Below, in pieces: positions 18,587 to 29,518 of a stretch of 64,000 nucleotides of DNA (position 1 is its first letter; each line of letters begins with the position of its first letter). The translations under genes and the position numbers were made by a program. The notes below the pieces were generated by a model, which worked only from the letters and a program-made list of their open reading frames with translations, was not told where the DNA came from and made no database searches. The stretch spans positions 456,501 to 520,500 of the forward strand of contig NZ_JABWQX020000002.1 of NCBI RefSeq assembly GCF_014268655.2, given 5' to 3'. The DNA is from Pseudomonas marvdashtae. Lineage in GTDB: Bacteria; Pseudomonadota; Gammaproteobacteria; Pseudomonadales; Pseudomonadaceae.

Positions 18587-19801
18587 ATGAAATTGCCGAT
18601 TTACCTTGATTACTCAGCGACCACCCCGGTTGATCCGCGTGTTGCGCAAAAAATGAGTGAATGCCTGCTGGTCGACGGAAACTTCGGCAACCCGGCGTCC
18701 CGTTCCCACGTATTTGGCTGGAAGGCTGAAGAGTCGGTCGAAAACGCCCGCCGCCAGGTCGCCGACCTGGTCAACGCCGACCCGCGTGAAATCGTCTGGA
18801 CCTCCGGTGCTACCGAATCCGACAACCTGGCAATCAAAGGTGTCGCGCATTTCTACCACACCAAGGGCAAGCACCTGATCACCTCCAAGATCGAGCACAA
18901 GGCTGTCCTGGACACCATGCGCCAACTGGAGCGTGAAGGCTTCGAAGTCACCTACATCGAGCCAGGCGAAGACGGCATCATCACCCCGGCCATGATCGAA
19001 GCTGCACTGCGCGACGACACCATCCTGGTCTCGATCATGCACGTGAACAACGAAATCGGCACCGTCAACGACATCGCTGCCATCGGCGAACTGACCCGCT
19101 CCAAGGGCGTCCTGTTCCACGTCGACGGCGCGCAGTCCACCGGCAAGGTCGACATCGACCTGTCGAAGCTGAAAGTCGACCTGATGTCGTTCTCCGCCCA
19201 CAAGACCTACGGCCCTAAAGGCATCGGCGCGCTGTACGTGAGCCGCAAGCCGCGTGTTCGCATCGAAGCGACCATGCACGGCGGCGGTCACGAACGCGGC
19301 ATGCGTTCGGGCACCCTGGCGACCCACCAGATCGTCGGCATGGGCGAAGCCTTCCGCGTGGCCAAGGAAGACATGGCTGCCGAGAACGTTCGCATCAAGG
19401 CCCTGAGCGACCGTTTCTTCAAACAGGTCGAGCACCTCGAAGAACTCTACGTCAACGGCAGCCTGACCGCCCGCGTACCGCACAACCTGAACCTGAGCTT
19501 CAACTACGTTGAAGGCGAGTCGCTGATCATGGCGCTCAAGGATCTGGCCGTGTCATCCGGTTCGGCGTGCACCTCGGCGTCCCTCGAGCCTTCGTACGTA
19601 CTGCGCGCCCTGGGCCGCAACGACGAACTGGCGCACAGCTCGATCCGCTTCACCTTCGGCCGCTTCACCACCGAAGAAGAAATCGATTACGCCGCGCAGA
19701 AAGTCTGCGAGGCCGTTACCAAGCTGCGCGCTTTGTCGCCGCTGTGGGATATGTACAAAGACGGCGTCGACATTTCGAAAATCGAATGGGCGGCGCACTG
19801 A
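18587..19801 (+). CDS. iscS: Cysteine desulfurase IscS
   Basis: 404 residues. PLP enzyme that takes sulfur from cysteine for clusters, thiolated tRNA and cofactors. PLP lysine Lys206 in [12 protein letters not shown], His104 in KIEHKAV, and the sulfur-carrying Cys328 in [17 protein letters not shown] on the mobile loop. C-terminal IEWAAH matches the IscU-binding tail. AGGAGAGAG ribosome-binding site. Confidence 0.98.
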   Translation: MKLPIYLDYSATTPVDPRVAQKMSECLLVDGNFGNPASRSHVFGWKAEESVENARRQVADLVNADPREIVWTSGATESDNLAIKGVAHFYHTKGKHLITSKIEHKAVLDTMRQLEREGFEVTYIEPGEDGIITPAMIEAALRDDTILVSIMHVNNEIGTVNDIAAIGELTRSKGVLFHVDGAQSTGKVDIDLSKLKVDLMSFSAHKTYGPKGIGALYVSRKPRVRIEATMHGGGHERGMRSGTLATHQIVGMGEAFRVAKEDMAAENVRIKALSDRFFKQVEHLEELYVNGSLTARVPHNLNLSFNYVEGESLIMALKDLAVSSGSACTSASLEPSYVLRALGRNDELAHSSIRFTFGRFTTEEEIDYAAQKVCEAVTKLRALSPLWDMYKDGVDISKIEWAAH

Positions 19802-19844
19802 GAAGTCGCCACCAGAGCGGCTCCACTGATGAGGATTAAAGCAA

Positions 19845-20231
19845 ATGGCATATAGCGAAAAGGTCATCGACCACTACGAGAACCCGCGCAACGTCGGCAA
19901 GATGGACGCGCAGGATCCTGACGTCGGCACCGGCATGGTCGGCGCCCCGGCGTGCGGCGACGTAATGCGCCTGCAGATCAAGGTCAACGAGCAAGGCATC
20001 ATCGAAGACGCCAAGTTCAAGACCTACGGCTGCGGCTCGGCCATCGCGTCCAGCTCCCTCGCCACCGAGTGGATGAAAGGCAAGACCCTCGATGAAGCCG
20101 AAACCATCAAGAACACTCAGCTGGCCGAAGAACTGGCCCTGCCGCCAGTGAAGATCCACTGCTCGGTACTCGCCGAAGACGCCATCAAGGCCGCCGTTCG
20201 CGATTACAAGCAGAAGAAAGGCTTGGTCTGA
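19845..20231 (+). CDS. iscU: Iron-sulfur cluster scaffold IscU
   Basis: 128 residues. Cluster is built on Cys37, Cys63 and Cys106 with Asp39 and His105 nearby. The LPPVK motif (99-103) recognised by the chaperone HscA is intact. Confidence 0.98.
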   Translation: MAYSEKVIDHYENPRNVGKMDAQDPDVGTGMVGAPACGDVMRLQIKVNEQGIIEDAKFKTYGCGSAIASSSLATEWMKGKTLDEAETIKNTQLAEELALPPVKIHCSVLAEDAIKAAVRDYKQKKGLV

Positions 20232-20256
20232 TCCGCGTTACGGTAAGGAGTTTTCC

Positions 20257-20580
20257 ATGGCTATCCAGATGACAGAAGCGGCAGCTAACCATATCCAGCG
20301 CTCTCTTGCAGGGCGCGGCAAGGGCGAGGGTATCCGCCTGGGTGTTCGCACCACGGGCTGTTCCGGCCTCGCCTATGTACTGGAATTCGTCGACGAAGTG
20401 GGCGAAGACGACCAGGTATTCGAAAGTCATGGTCAGAAAGTGATCATCGACCCGAAAAGCCTGACGTACCTGGACGGCACCGAGCTGGATTTCGTCAAGG
20501 AAGGGTTGAACGAAGGCTTCAAGTTCAACAACCCCAACGTGCGCGGTGAATGTGGCTGCGGCGAAAGCTTCAACATCTGA
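20257..20580 (+). CDS. iscA: A-type iron-sulfur carrier IscA
   Basis: 107 residues with the three conserved cysteines of A-type carriers: Cys35 (TTGCSGLAY) and the C-terminal Cys99-Gly-Cys101 (GECGCGESF). Delivers clusters to apoproteins. Confidence 0.97.
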   Translation: MAIQMTEAAANHIQRSLAGRGKGEGIRLGVRTTGCSGLAYVLEFVDEVGEDDQVFESHGQKVIIDPKSLTYLDGTELDFVKEGLNEGFKFNNPNVRGECGCGESFNI

Positions 20581-20588
20581 GGCAGCTT

Positions 20589-21110
20589 GTGGGTACTCCT
20601 TGTCATTTTGCGTTGTTCCAGTTGCAGCCTGCGTTCCAGTTGGACCTCGATCAGTTGTCCGCGCGTTATCTGGAACTGGCCCGTGGCGTCCATCCCGACC
20701 GCTTTGCCGATGCCTCCGAGGCGGAGCAGCGGCGGGCGCTCGAGCAGTCGGCGAACCTCAACGAGGCTTACCAGACGCTCAAGCACCCGGCCAAGCGCGC
20801 GCGTTACCTGCTCGCCATCAGCGGCCATGAGTTGCCGCTGGAGGTCACGGTCCACGATCCCGAGTTCCTGTTGCAGCAGATGCAATGGCGTGAGGAGCTT
20901 GAAGACCTGCAGGACAGCGCCGACCTGGCCGGAGTCGCGGTATTCAAGCGCCGCTTGAAAGACGCCCAGCAAACACTGAACGACAGCTTCGCAGCCTGCT
21001 GGAACGATGCCGCGCAACGCGAACAGGCCGAACGCCTGATGCGGCGCATGCAGTTCCTCGACAAGCTCACCTACGAAGTGCGCCAGCTCGAAGAGCGCCT
21101 CGACGATTAA
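20589..21110 (+). CDS. hscB: Co-chaperone HscB (J protein)
   Basis: 173 residues starting at GTG 20589 ([12 protein letters not shown]), 8 bp after iscA; this start matches the family N-terminus while the longer frame reads into iscA. J-domain HPD motif at 35-37 and a C-terminal helical domain ([12 protein letters not shown]) that binds IscU. Stimulates the ATPase of HscA during cluster transfer. Confidence 0.96.
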   Translation: MGTPCHFALFQLQPAFQLDLDQLSARYLELARGVHPDRFADASEAEQRRALEQSANLNEAYQTLKHPAKRARYLLAISGHELPLEVTVHDPEFLLQQMQWREELEDLQDSADLAGVAVFKRRLKDAQQTLNDSFAACWNDAAQREQAERLMRRMQFLDKLTYEVRQLEERLDD

Positions 21111-21160
21111 CCCAGTGCCGCTCCGGTCGCACGCCTGATTACAGATAAGTCCTGATTACG

Positions 21161-23023
21161 ATGGCCCTACTGCAGATCGCCGAACCCGGCCAAAGTCCAC
21201 AACCGCACCAGCGTCGCCTGGCTGTCGGGATCGACTTGGGTACTACCAATTCCCTGGTCGCTGCCTTGCGCAGCGGTCTTTCCGAACCGCTGGCCGACGA
21301 GCAGGGGCGGGTGATCCTGCCGTCTGCCGTGCGCTATCATGCCGATCATGTCGAAGTGGGCGAGTCGGCCAAGCTGGCCGCGGCCACCGATCCGCTGAAC
21401 ACTATTGTCTCGGTCAAGCGCTTGATGGGTCGTGGTCTGTCCGACGTCAAGCAATTGGGCGATCAGCTGCCGTACCGCTTTGTCGGCGGCGAATCCCACA
21501 TGCCGTTCATCGAAACCGTACAGGGCCCGAAAAGCCCGGTTGAAGTGTCCGCCGACATCCTCAAGGTCCTGCGCCAGCGTGCCGAAGCGGCGTTGGGCGG
21601 TGAGCTGGTGGGTGCGGTCATCACTGTTCCAGCCTATTTCGATGATGCCCAGCGCCAAGCGACCAAGGATGCGGCCAAGCTCGCCGGCCTCAACGTCCTG
21701 CGCCTGCTCAACGAGCCGACGGCCGCTGCGGTGGCGTACGGCCTGGACCAACACGCCGAAGGCCTCGTCGCGATTTACGACCTGGGTGGCGGCACGTTCG
21801 ATATTTCTATCCTGCGCCTGACTGGTGGTGTTTTCGAAGTCCTGGCCACCGGTGGCGACAGTGCCCTGGGCGGCGATGACTTCGATCATGCCATCGCCGG
21901 CTGGATCATCGAGCAAGCGGGCCTCTCCGCTGACCTCGACCCGGGTGCGCAACGCCAACTGCTGCAAACCGCCTGCGCGGCCAAGGAAGCCTTGACCGAC
22001 GTCGCCACGGTTGAAGTTGCCTATGGCGACTGGAAGGCCGCGCTGACCCGCGAAGCCTTCGATGCCCTGATCGAGCCCATGGTCGCCCGCAGCCTCAAGG
22101 CCTGCCGCCGTGCCGTGCGTGATTCCGGCGTTGAGCTTGAAGAGGTGAAGGCAGTGGTCATGGTCGGCGGGTCGACCCGCGTGCCTCGGGTTCGCGAAGC
22201 CGTCGCCGAAGCCTTTGGCCGCCAGCCGCTGACCGAAATCGACCCGGATCAGGTGGTGGCCATCGGCGCCGCGATCCAGGCTGACACCTTGGCCGGCAAC
22301 AAGCGCGAAGGCGGCGAATTGCTGCTGCTCGACGTGATTCCGTTGTCCCTGGGCCTGGAAACCATGGGCGGCCTGATGGAGAAGGTGATTCCACGCAACA
22401 CCACCATCCCGGTTGCCCGCGCCCAGGACTTCACCACCTACAAAGACGGCCAGTCGGCCATGATGATCCACGTGCTGCAAGGCGAGCGTGAGCTGATCAG
22501 CGACTGCCGTTCCCTGGCCCGCTTCGAACTGCGCGGCATCCCGGCGATGGTTGCTGGTGCGGCGAAGATCCGCGTGACCTTCCAGGTCGATGCCGACGGC
22601 TTGCTCAACGTCTCCGCCCGCGAGCTGGGTTCGGGCGTCGAGGCGAGCATCCAGGTCAAGCCGTCCTATGGCCTGACCGACGGCGAGATCGCCAAGATGC
22701 TCAAGGATTCCTTCCAGCACGCCAGCGACGACAAGGTCGCCCGCGTATTGCGCGAACAGCAAGTCGACGCCCAGCGCCTGATCGAGGCCGTGCAGGCCGC
22801 CCTCGAAGCCGATGGCGAGCGCTTGCTCGACGCCGAAGAGCGCATGGTCATTGAAATGCGGATGCAAGAACTTTCTGAATTGATCAAAGGCACCGATGGT
22901 TATGCCATCGAGCAGCAGACCAAGCGTCTGTCGCAGGTCACCGATGCCTTTGCTGCCCGCCGCCTGGACTCGACGGTGAAAGCCGCCCTGGCGGGGCGCA
23001 ACCTGAATGAAATCGAGGAATAA
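21161..23023 (+). CDS. hscA: Hsp70-type chaperone HscA
   Basis: 620 residues. Actin-like ATPase with [27 protein letters not shown] and [16 protein letters not shown], then a substrate-binding domain that recognises the LPPVK motif of IscU. Specialised for iron-sulfur transfer, not general folding. The ribosome-binding site is weak by eye. Confidence 0.98.
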   Translation: MALLQIAEPGQSPQPHQRRLAVGIDLGTTNSLVAALRSGLSEPLADEQGRVILPSAVRYHADHVEVGESAKLAAATDPLNTIVSVKRLMGRGLSDVKQLGDQLPYRFVGGESHMPFIETVQGPKSPVEVSADILKVLRQRAEAALGGELVGAVITVPAYFDDAQRQATKDAAKLAGLNVLRLLNEPTAAAVAYGLDQHAEGLVAIYDLGGGTFDISILRLTGGVFEVLATGGDSALGGDDFDHAIAGWIIEQAGLSADLDPGAQRQLLQTACAAKEALTDVATVEVAYGDWKAALTREAFDALIEPMVARSLKACRRAVRDSGVELEEVKAVVMVGGSTRVPRVREAVAEAFGRQPLTEIDPDQVVAIGAAIQADTLAGNKREGGELLLLDVIPLSLGLETMGGLMEKVIPRNTTIPVARAQDFTTYKDGQSAMMIHVLQGERELISDCRSLARFELRGIPAMVAGAAKIRVTFQVDADGLLNVSARELGSGVEASIQVKPSYGLTDGEIAKMLKDSFQHASDDKVARVLREQQVDAQRLIEAVQAALEADGERLLDAEERMVIEMRMQELSELIKGTDGYAIEQQTKRLSQVTDAFAARRLDSTVKAALAGRNLNEIEE

Positions 23024-23026
23024 CTG

Positions 23027-23368
23027 ATGCCGCAGATCATTTTCCTGCCACACGCCGAGCATTGCCCGGACGGTATGGTGGTAGAGGCCGAAACCGGCAA
23101 GTCCCTGCTTGAAGTGGCCCATGACAACCACATCGAGATCGAGAGCGCCTGCGGCGGCGTGTGTGCCTGCACCACGTGCCATTGCATCATTCGCGAAGGT
23201 TTCGACTCGCTCAATGAGGCCGATGAGCTGGAGGAAGACTACCTTGATCGGGCCTGGGGCCTTGAGCCGACGTCGCGCCTGACTTGTCAGGCCAAGGTTG
23301 GCACCGAGGACCTGGTGGTCGAAATCCCGAAATATTCGCTTAACCATGCGGCTGAAGCGCCGCACTGA
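23027..23368 (+). CDS. fdx: ISC-type [2Fe-2S] ferredoxin
   Basis: 113 residues. Ligands Cys42, Cys48 and Cys51 in ACGGVCACTTCHC and Cys87 in LTCQAKVG give an adrenodoxin-like [2Fe-2S] centre. Donates electrons during cluster assembly. 3 bp after hscA, with GAGGAA inside the end of that gene. Confidence 0.97.
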   Translation: MPQIIFLPHAEHCPDGMVVEAETGKSLLEVAHDNHIEIESACGGVCACTTCHCIIREGFDSLNEADELEEDYLDRAWGLEPTSRLTCQAKVGTEDLVVEIPKYSLNHAAEAPH

Positions 23369-23381
23369 TGGTGACACTGTC

Positions 23382-23582
23382 ATGAGCTATGGTTGGAATG
23401 ATGTACAACGCATCGCGGAAGAATTGGCCGAGGCCCACGAGGGTCTCGATCCGTACTCTGTAGGTTTCGTCCGCCTGCAGCAGATGATCCTGGAGCTGCC
23501 GGACTTCGATGCCACTTCTGGCCGAGTCGGCGAGAAGGTGTTGGAAGCGGTCCAGGAGCTCTGGGCCGCAGAATTGGACTGA
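23382..23582 (+). CDS. iscX: IscX, small ISC accessory protein
   Basis: 66 residues starting MSYGWNDVQRIAEEL, with the acidic surface and DPYSVGFVRL / LPDF motifs of IscX. It binds IscS and modulates its rate as an iron-dependent regulator. Last gene of the isc operon; a hairpin follows. Confidence 0.95.
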   Translation: MSYGWNDVQRIAEELAEAHEGLDPYSVGFVRLQQMILELPDFDATSGRVGEKVLEAVQELWAAELD

Positions 23583-23610
23583 TCGCCTCGCAGGTTAGGC
23601 AATACCCAAG

Positions 23611-23641
23611 AACCCGCGTATAATTCGCGGGTTTAATTTTT
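23611..23641 (+). terminator. Intrinsic terminator after iscX
   Basis: AACCCGCG / CGCGGGTT stem with a 6-base loop, then TAATTTTT. The loop happens to read TATAAT. Confidence 0.8.
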
Positions 23642-23669
23642 CGCAAATTACCGTTTCTGGAGTTACACC

Positions 23670-24095
23670 ATGGCTGTTCAACGTACTTTCTCCATCATCA
23701 AGCCTGACGCCGTTGCTAAAAACGTGATCGGCAAGATCGTTACCCGTTTCGAAGACGCTGGCCTGCGCGTTGTAGCTTCGAAAATGAAGCAGCTGTCCAA
23801 AGCCGAGGCCGAAGGCTTCTACGCTGAGCACAGCGAGCGCGGTTTCTTCGGCGAGCTGGTTGCCTTCATGACCTCCGGTCCGGTTGTCGTTCAGGTGCTG
23901 GAAGGCGAAAACGCCATCGCTCGCAACCGTGAGCTGATGGGCGCTACCAACCCTAAAGAAGCTGCTGCCGGCACCATCCGTGCTGACTTCGCTGAGTCCA
24001 TCGACGCCAACGCCGTCCACGGTTCGGACTCCGAAGCCGCCGCTGCTCGCGAAATCGCTTACTTTTTCTCCGCTACTGAAGTAACCACTCGCTAA
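23670..24095 (+). CDS. ndk: Nucleoside diphosphate kinase
   Basis: 141 residues, family length. Phosphate-carrying His117 in [13 protein letters not shown]-terminal [11 protein letters not shown]. Balances nucleoside triphosphate pools using ATP. GGAG ribosome-binding site. Encoded between isc and rlmN as in other pseudomonads. Confidence 0.98.
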   Translation: MAVQRTFSIIKPDAVAKNVIGKIVTRFEDAGLRVVASKMKQLSKAEAEGFYAEHSERGFFGELVAFMTSGPVVVQVLEGENAIARNRELMGATNPKEAAAGTIRADFAESIDANAVHGSDSEAAAAREIAYFFSATEVTTR

Positions 24096-24123
24096 GCCCA
24101 GGCTTTTGAGTGAAGGTGAATCC

Positions 24124-25272
24124 ATGACTACATCGAACGGCAAAACCAACCTGTTGGGCCTGACCCAGCCGGAAATGGAGAAATTCTTCGACTCGATCGG
24201 GGAGAAGCGTTTCCGTGCCGGCCAGGTGATGAAATGGATTCACCACTTTGGCGTCGACGACTTCGACGCCATGACGAATGTCAGCAAGGCCTTGCGCGAA
24301 AAGCTCAAGGCTGTTGCTGAAATTCGCGGTCCGGAAGTGGTCAGCGAGGACATCTCCAGCGACGGCACCCGTAAGTGGGTGGTGCGCGTGGCGTCCGGTA
24401 GCTGCGTCGAGACCGTCTACATTCCCCAGGGCAAGCGCGGCACCTTGTGCGTTTCGTCCCAGGCAGGCTGTGCCCTGGATTGCAGTTTCTGCTCCACCGG
24501 CAAGCAAGGCTTCAATAGCAACCTCACCGCCGCCGAAGTGATCGGCCAGGTGTGGATAGCCAACAAATCCTTTGGCAGCGTCCCGGCAACCGTCGACCGT
24601 GCCATCACCAACGTGGTGATGATGGGCATGGGTGAGCCGCTGCTGAACTTCGACAACGTCGTGGCCGCCATGCACCTGATGATGGACGACCTGGGCTACG
24701 GCATCTCCAAGCGCCGCGTGACCCTGTCCACCTCCGGCGTGGTGCCGATGATCGATGAGCTGGCCAAGCACATCGACGTCTCCCTGGCGTTGTCGCTGCA
24801 CGCACCCAATGACGCATTGCGTAACCAATTGGTGCCGATCAACAAGAAATATCCGCTTAAGATGCTGCTCGAGTCATGCCAGCGCTATATGTCGTCCCTG
24901 GGCGAAAAACGCGTGCTGACCATCGAGTACACCTTGCTCAAGGACGTGAACGACAAGGTTGAACACGCCGTCGAGATGATCGAGCTGCTCAAGAACATCC
25001 CGTGCAAGATCAACCTGATCCCGTTCAACCCGTTCCCGCATTCCGGCTACGAGCGCCCGAGCAATAACGCGATTCGTCGCTTTCAGGATCAGCTTCACCA
25101 CGCTGGCTTCAACGTCACCGTGCGCACCACCCGCGGCGAAGACATCGACGCCGCGTGTGGCCAGTTGGTAGGACAGGTGCTGGATCGCACCCGTCGCAGC
25201 GAACGCTACATTGCCGTGCGCGAATTGAACGCCGCCGACGATGCAGTGCAAAACGCTGCGAACAGTCACTAA
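24124..25272 (+). CDS. rlmN: Dual-specificity RNA methyltransferase RlmN
   Basis: 382 residues from ATG 24124 ([13 protein letters not shown]), preferred over an upstream start because AAGGTG precedes it and the N-terminus matches the family. Radical-SAM cluster cysteines 116, 120 and 123 (CALDCSFC), plus a conserved cysteine near the C-terminus (DIDAACGQL) that carries the methyl group. Methylates C2 of adenine 2503 in 23S rRNA and adenine 37 of some tRNAs. Confidence 0.97.
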   Translation: MTTSNGKTNLLGLTQPEMEKFFDSIGEKRFRAGQVMKWIHHFGVDDFDAMTNVSKALREKLKAVAEIRGPEVVSEDISSDGTRKWVVRVASGSCVETVYIPQGKRGTLCVSSQAGCALDCSFCSTGKQGFNSNLTAAEVIGQVWIANKSFGSVPATVDRAITNVVMMGMGEPLLNFDNVVAAMHLMMDDLGYGISKRRVTLSTSGVVPMIDELAKHIDVSLALSLHAPNDALRNQLVPINKKYPLKMLLESCQRYMSSLGEKRVLTIEYTLLKDVNDKVEHAVEMIELLKNIPCKINLIPFNPFPHSGYERPSNNAIRRFQDQLHHAGFNVTVRTTRGEDIDAACGQLVGQVLDRTRRSERYIAVRELNAADDAVQNAANSH

Positions 25273-25284
25273 GAGAGGAACTCT

Positions 25285-26043
25285 ATGTCCCTGCGCTTTG
25301 CGCTGCTGTTGCTGTTGGCCGGCCTTTGTTCCGGTTGTGTGCTGTCGGGTGACTACAACCCGATGAAGACCAGCAAGGGCCGCGACGAAGCGCGCGAAGC
25401 CTACGTGCAGTTGGGCATCGGTTATTTGCAACAGGGCATGACCGAGCGGGCCAAGGTGCCCCTCAAGAAAGCCCTGGAGCTGGACGGCAGCGATGCCGAT
25501 GCCAACGCGGCGCTGGCCTTGGTGTTCCAGGCGGAGATGGAGCCGGAACTGGCCGATGAACATTTTCGCAAGGCGCTGTCGGCCCGGCCGCAAGATGCCC
25601 GATTCCTGAACAACTACGGCAGCTTCCTTTACGAGCAGGCTCGTTACAAAGAGGCCTACGAACGCTTCGAGCAAGCGGCCGCCGATACCCTTTATCCCGA
25701 ACGTTCACGGGTTTTTGAAAACCTTGGCATGACCGCCGCGAAACTCGGCCAGCGCGACCTGGCCCGCCAGCAGCTTGAAAAGGCACTGCGACTCAACCGC
25801 CAGCAACCGCGCGCATTGCTGGAAATGGCTGAGTTGTCTTACGAAGACAGGCATTATGTGCCCGCGCGTGACTATTACGAACGTTTTAGCCTGCTGAGCG
25901 AGCAAAATGCACGTAGTCTATTGCTCGGCGTTCGGCTGGCACATGTGTTCGAAGATCGTGACAAGGCCGCAAGCTATGGCCTGCAACTCAAAAGACTCTA
26001 TCCCGGTACGCCGGAATATCAGCAATACCTGTCGGAGCAATGA
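25285..26043 (+). CDS. pilF: Type IV pilus assembly lipoprotein (PilF/PilW type)
   Basis: 252 residues. Lipoprotein signal with lipobox LCSGC (Cys18), then TPR units (for example AYVQLGIGYLQQGMTERAKVPLKKALELD). In Pseudomonas aeruginosa this protein (pilotin) carries the PilQ secretin to the outer membrane and helps it assemble. Its stop overlaps the start of rodZ, the conserved arrangement. Confidence 0.95.
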   Translation: MSLRFALLLLLAGLCSGCVLSGDYNPMKTSKGRDEAREAYVQLGIGYLQQGMTERAKVPLKKALELDGSDADANAALALVFQAEMEPELADEHFRKALSARPQDARFLNNYGSFLYEQARYKEAYERFEQAAADTLYPERSRVFENLGMTAAKLGQRDLARQQLEKALRLNRQQPRALLEMAELSYEDRHYVPARDYYERFSLLSEQNARSLLLGVRLAHVFEDRDKAASYGLQLKRLYPGTPEYQQYLSEQ

Positions 26044-27053
26044 TGAAAGCGGCGCATCCCGAAGTTGTAGCAGCGACTCGCGTAAATCCCGGTGAGACCC
26101 TGCGTCAAGCCCGCGAAAGCAATGGTTGGTCGCTGGCCGAAGTGGCCCTCAAGCTCAATCTCACCGTGACTTCCCTGGGCAATCTGGAAGCTGGCGCGTT
26201 CGACAAATTGCCTGGGCACACCTTTGCCCGGGGCTATATCCGCGCCTATGCCAAATTGCTCGGCATGGACCAGACAGTGCTGGTCCAGCAATTCGATCAA
26301 TACACCGGTTCCGACGCCCAGGGCAGCAGCGTGCACAGCCTGGGTCGTATCGAAGAGCCGGTGCGTGTTTCCCACACCATTTTGCGAATCGTCAGCCTGT
26401 TGCTGCTGATCGCGGTGATCGGTGGCGGTTTCGTCTGGTGGCAGGACCAGGCGTCCTTGCGCACCAAGGAACCGGTCGCCATGAACCCTGAACACGTCGA
26501 AGTCGAAGGCGCCGACGGCACCACCCAGATCCATCCGTTGGATGAGCCGGAAGACCAGGCTGTCGTGGAAGCACAAGCCGAAGGCGAAACCGCCCTGGCC
26601 TTGCCTCAGGGCCAGGACGGCGCCGAGGCCGATGCCGCCGCTGGCGCTGAGCCGACCGCTCCAGTGGCTCCCGCACCTGCTCCAGCTCCTGCCGCACCGA
26701 CGGCTCCAGCCCACGCCGGCACCGCGCCGGCAGCCCCGGCCCCGACGCTGGCCGCGCCAGCGCCAACCGTGGCCCCGGCAGCTCCGGCAACCGCGGCGGC
26801 TCCGGCACCGGGTGATGGCCAGGTACAAATCCAATTCATCGCCGACTGCTGGACGCAGGTCACCGACGGCAACGGCAAGGTGTTGTTCAGTGGCCTCAAG
26901 CGCAAGGGCGACAGCACTTCCATCAACGGCAAGCCTCCGTTTGCGGTACGCCTGGGCTATGCCCGTGGCGCGCAGGTCAGCTACAACGGCCAGCCGGTCG
27001 ACGTGGCTCCGTTCACCAGTGGCGAGACCGCTCGCCTGAAGTTGGGTCAATAA
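26040..27053 (+). CDS. rodZ: Cell-shape protein RodZ
   Basis: 337 residues. N-terminal XRE-like HTH (about 17-85) that binds MreB, one membrane helix (about 119-138: ILRIVSLLLLIAVIGGGFVWW), an Ala/Pro-rich linker (about 205-260) and a C-terminal periplasmic beta domain (VQIQFIADCWTQV). Couples the MreB filament to the cell-wall elongation machine. The two ATG codons at 26040 and 26043 are both possible starts. Confidence 0.95.
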   Translation: MMKAAHPEVVAATRVNPGETLRQARESNGWSLAEVALKLNLTVTSLGNLEAGAFDKLPGHTFARGYIRAYAKLLGMDQTVLVQQFDQYTGSDAQGSSVHSLGRIEEPVRVSHTILRIVSLLLLIAVIGGGFVWWQDQASLRTKEPVAMNPEHVEVEGADGTTQIHPLDEPEDQAVVEAQAEGETALALPQGQDGAEADAAAGAEPTAPVAPAPAPAPAAPTAPAHAGTAPAAPAPTLAAPAPTVAPAAPATAAAPAPGDGQVQIQFIADCWTQVTDGNGKVLFSGLKRKGDSTSINGKPPFAVRLGYARGAQVSYNGQPVDVAPFTSGETARLKLGQ

Positions 27054-27056
27054 GTC

Positions 27057-28166
27057 ATGCACGGCGAATCTCCAATCAAACGTCGCGAATCCCGGAAGAT
27101 CTGGGTCGGTAACGTGCCCGTGGGCGGCGATGCGCCAATCGCTGTGCAGAGCATGACCAACAGCGACACCAATGACGTAGCCGCCACCGTTGCGCAGATC
27201 AACCGCCTGGAAGCCGCCGGTGTCGACATCGTGCGTGTTTCCGTGCCTGACATGGACGCCGCCGAGGCGTTCGGCAAGATCAAGCAATTGGTCAAGGTGC
27301 CGCTGGTGGCCGACATTCACTTCGACTACCGCATCGCTTTGCGCGTGGCCGAGCTGGGCGTCGACTGCCTGCGTATCAATCCGGGCAACATCGGTCGCGA
27401 AGACCGGGTGCGCGCGGTGGTAGATGCCGCTCGCGACCGTGGCATCCCGATCCGCATCGGCGTCAACGCCGGTTCCCTGGAAAAAGACCTGCAAAAGAAA
27501 TATGGCGAACCGACCCCGGCCGCGCTGGTGGAATCGGCCCTGCGCCATGTGGAGCACCTGGAGCGCCTGAATTTCCAGGACTTCAAGGTCAGCGTGAAGG
27601 CGTCCGATGTGTTCATGGCCGTCGAAGCCTACCGCCTGCTGGCCAAGGAAATCGTCCAGCCGCTGCACCTGGGCATCACTGAAGCCGGTGGGTTGCGTTC
27701 GGGCACGGTGAAATCCGCCGTCGGCCTCGGTATGCTGCTCGCCGAAGGGATTGGCGATACCATCCGCATCTCGTTGGCGGCGGACCCGGTCGAGGAAGTG
27801 AAAGTCGGCTACGACATTCTCAAATCCTTGCACCTGCGTTCCCGCGGTATCAACTTCATCGCCTGCCCGAGTTGCTCGCGGCAGAACTTCGATGTGGTCA
27901 AGACCATGAACGAGCTGGAAGGGCGCCTTGAAGATTTGCTGGTGCCGCTGGATGTCGCGGTGATCGGTTGCGTGGTCAACGGGCCGGGCGAAGCCAAGGA
28001 GGCCCACATCGGCCTGACTGGCGGTACGCCGAACCTGATTTACATCGACGGCAAGCCGTCGCAGAAACTGACGAATGACAATCTGGTGGATGAGCTGGAA
28101 CGGCTGATCCGCCAGAAAGCGGCCGAAAAGGTCGAAGCCGACGCAGCGGTCATCGCGCGCGGTTAA
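27057..28166 (+). CDS. ispG: 4-hydroxy-3-methylbut-2-enyl-diphosphate synthase
   Basis: 369 residues. MEP-pathway enzyme making HMBPP for isoprenoids. The [4Fe-4S] ligands are visible in CPSCSRQ and in [16 protein letters not shown], with the conserved Glu. N-terminal TIM-barrel part [14 protein letters not shown]. Being a cluster enzyme, it profits from the nearby isc genes. 3 bp after rodZ. Confidence 0.98.
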   Translation: MHGESPIKRRESRKIWVGNVPVGGDAPIAVQSMTNSDTNDVAATVAQINRLEAAGVDIVRVSVPDMDAAEAFGKIKQLVKVPLVADIHFDYRIALRVAELGVDCLRINPGNIGREDRVRAVVDAARDRGIPIRIGVNAGSLEKDLQKKYGEPTPAALVESALRHVEHLERLNFQDFKVSVKASDVFMAVEAYRLLAKEIVQPLHLGITEAGGLRSGTVKSAVGLGMLLAEGIGDTIRISLAADPVEEVKVGYDILKSLHLRSRGINFIACPSCSRQNFDVVKTMNELEGRLEDLLVPLDVAVIGCVVNGPGEAKEAHIGLTGGTPNLIYIDGKPSQKLTNDNLVDELERLIRQKAAEKVEADAAVIARG

Positions 28167-28188
28167 GTCGAAAGATTAAGGAATACAT

Positions 28189-29478
28189 GTGAGCAAGTCT
28201 CTGCAAGCCATTCGTGGCATGAACGACATCCTGCCCGAGCAGACGCCCCTGTGGCGCTATTTCGAGGGCACCGTGGCGCGCCTGCTGGATAACTACGGTT
28301 ACCGGCAGATCCGCATGCCCATCGTCGAGTTCACCGAGCTGTTCAAGCGCTCCATCGGCGAAGTCACCGACATCGTCGAGAAAGAGATGTACACCTTCGA
28401 CGACCGCAACGGCGATTCGCTGACCCTGCGTCCCGAAGGCACCGCGGCGTGCGTGCGTGCGGTGCTCGAACACGGCATCACCGGTGGCGGACAGGTGCAG
28501 AAACTCTGGTACATCGGCCCGATGTTCCGTCACGAACGTCCGCAGAAAGGCCGTTATCGCCAGTTCCACCAGATCGGCCTGGAAGTGTTCAACCTGGAAG
28601 GTCCGGACATCGACGCCGAGCTGATCGTCATGACCTGGCGCCTGTGGGGCGAGCTGGGGCTGCGCGATGCGGTCAAGCTTGAGCTCAACAGCCTGGGCAC
28701 CAGCGAGTCCCGTGGCCGTTATCGCGAAGCGTTGGTGGAATTTCTTTCGGGGCACGTGGACAAGCTGGACGAAGACAGCCAACGCCGCCTGAAGACCAAT
28801 CCACTGCGGGTGCTGGACACCAAGAATCCGGAAACCCAGGCGATCCTGGTCGACGCGCCGAAAATGGCCGACTACCTCGACGACGAATCCCGTGCGCATT
28901 TCGAAGGGCTGAAGGCGCGCCTGGACGCCGTCGGCATTCCCTACGTGATCAACCCCAAGTTGGTCCGTGGCCTGGATTACTACAGCAAGACCGTATTCGA
29001 ATGGGTCACCGACAAGCTCGGTGCCCAGGGCACCGTATGCGCCGGCGGCCGCTACGACGGGCTGGTCGAACAGATGGGCGGCAAGCCCACGCCGGGCGTG
29101 GGCTTTGCAATGGGCATCGAGCGCCTGGTGCTGATGCTTGAAGCACTGGACAAGGTGCCTGAAGAACTGGCCCGCCAGGTTGACGTCTACCTGTGCGCCT
29201 TCGGCGAGGCCGCCGAACTGGCAGCCCTGGCCCTGAGCGAACGGGTCCGCGACCAGTTGCCCAGCCTGCGCCTGCAGATCAATGCCGGCGGCGGCAGTTT
29301 CAAAAGCCAATTCAAGAAAGCCGACAAGAGCGGTGCGTTGTACGCATTGATCCTCGGTGACGACGAACTGGCCCAACAAGTGGTAGGTTTCAAACCCCTG
29401 CGTGGCCAGGGCGAACAACAAAGCATTGCCTGGGATGCGCTTGCTGCACACCTGGCCACCTGCGTCGTGCAGGGTTGA
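28189..29478 (+). CDS. hisS: Histidyl-tRNA synthetase
   Basis: 429 residues, class II enzyme starting at GTG 28189 ([16 protein letters not shown]) behind AAGGAA. Motif 2 region [16 protein letters not shown], histidine-binding [15 protein letters not shown], motif 3 GFAMGIERL, and a C-terminal anticodon-binding domain. Confidence 0.98.
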   Translation: MSKSLQAIRGMNDILPEQTPLWRYFEGTVARLLDNYGYRQIRMPIVEFTELFKRSIGEVTDIVEKEMYTFDDRNGDSLTLRPEGTAACVRAVLEHGITGGGQVQKLWYIGPMFRHERPQKGRYRQFHQIGLEVFNLEGPDIDAELIVMTWRLWGELGLRDAVKLELNSLGTSESRGRYREALVEFLSGHVDKLDEDSQRRLKTNPLRVLDTKNPETQAILVDAPKMADYLDDESRAHFEGLKARLDAVGIPYVINPKLVRGLDYYSKTVFEWVTDKLGAQGTVCAGGRYDGLVEQMGGKPTPGVGFAMGIERLVLMLEALDKVPEELARQVDVYLCAFGEAAELAALALSERVRDQLPSLRLQINAGGGSFKSQFKKADKSGALYALILGDDELAQQVVGFKPLRGQGEQQSIAWDALAAHLATCVVQG

Positions 29479-29518
29479 AGCTGTCAAACAGCCGATTTAG
29501 CGATTAAGGAGTATTGGG

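Noticed and set aside
21167..23383. 738-codon minus-strand open frame
   Set aside because: It lies opposite hscA and fdx, both complete with all family motifs. Long antisense frames are common in GC-rich DNA, and this one shows no domain.
26019..28007. 662-codon minus-strand open frame
   Set aside because: Antisense to rodZ and ispG; its glycine/arginine/serine-rich stretches are the mirror of the Ala/Pro linker of RodZ.
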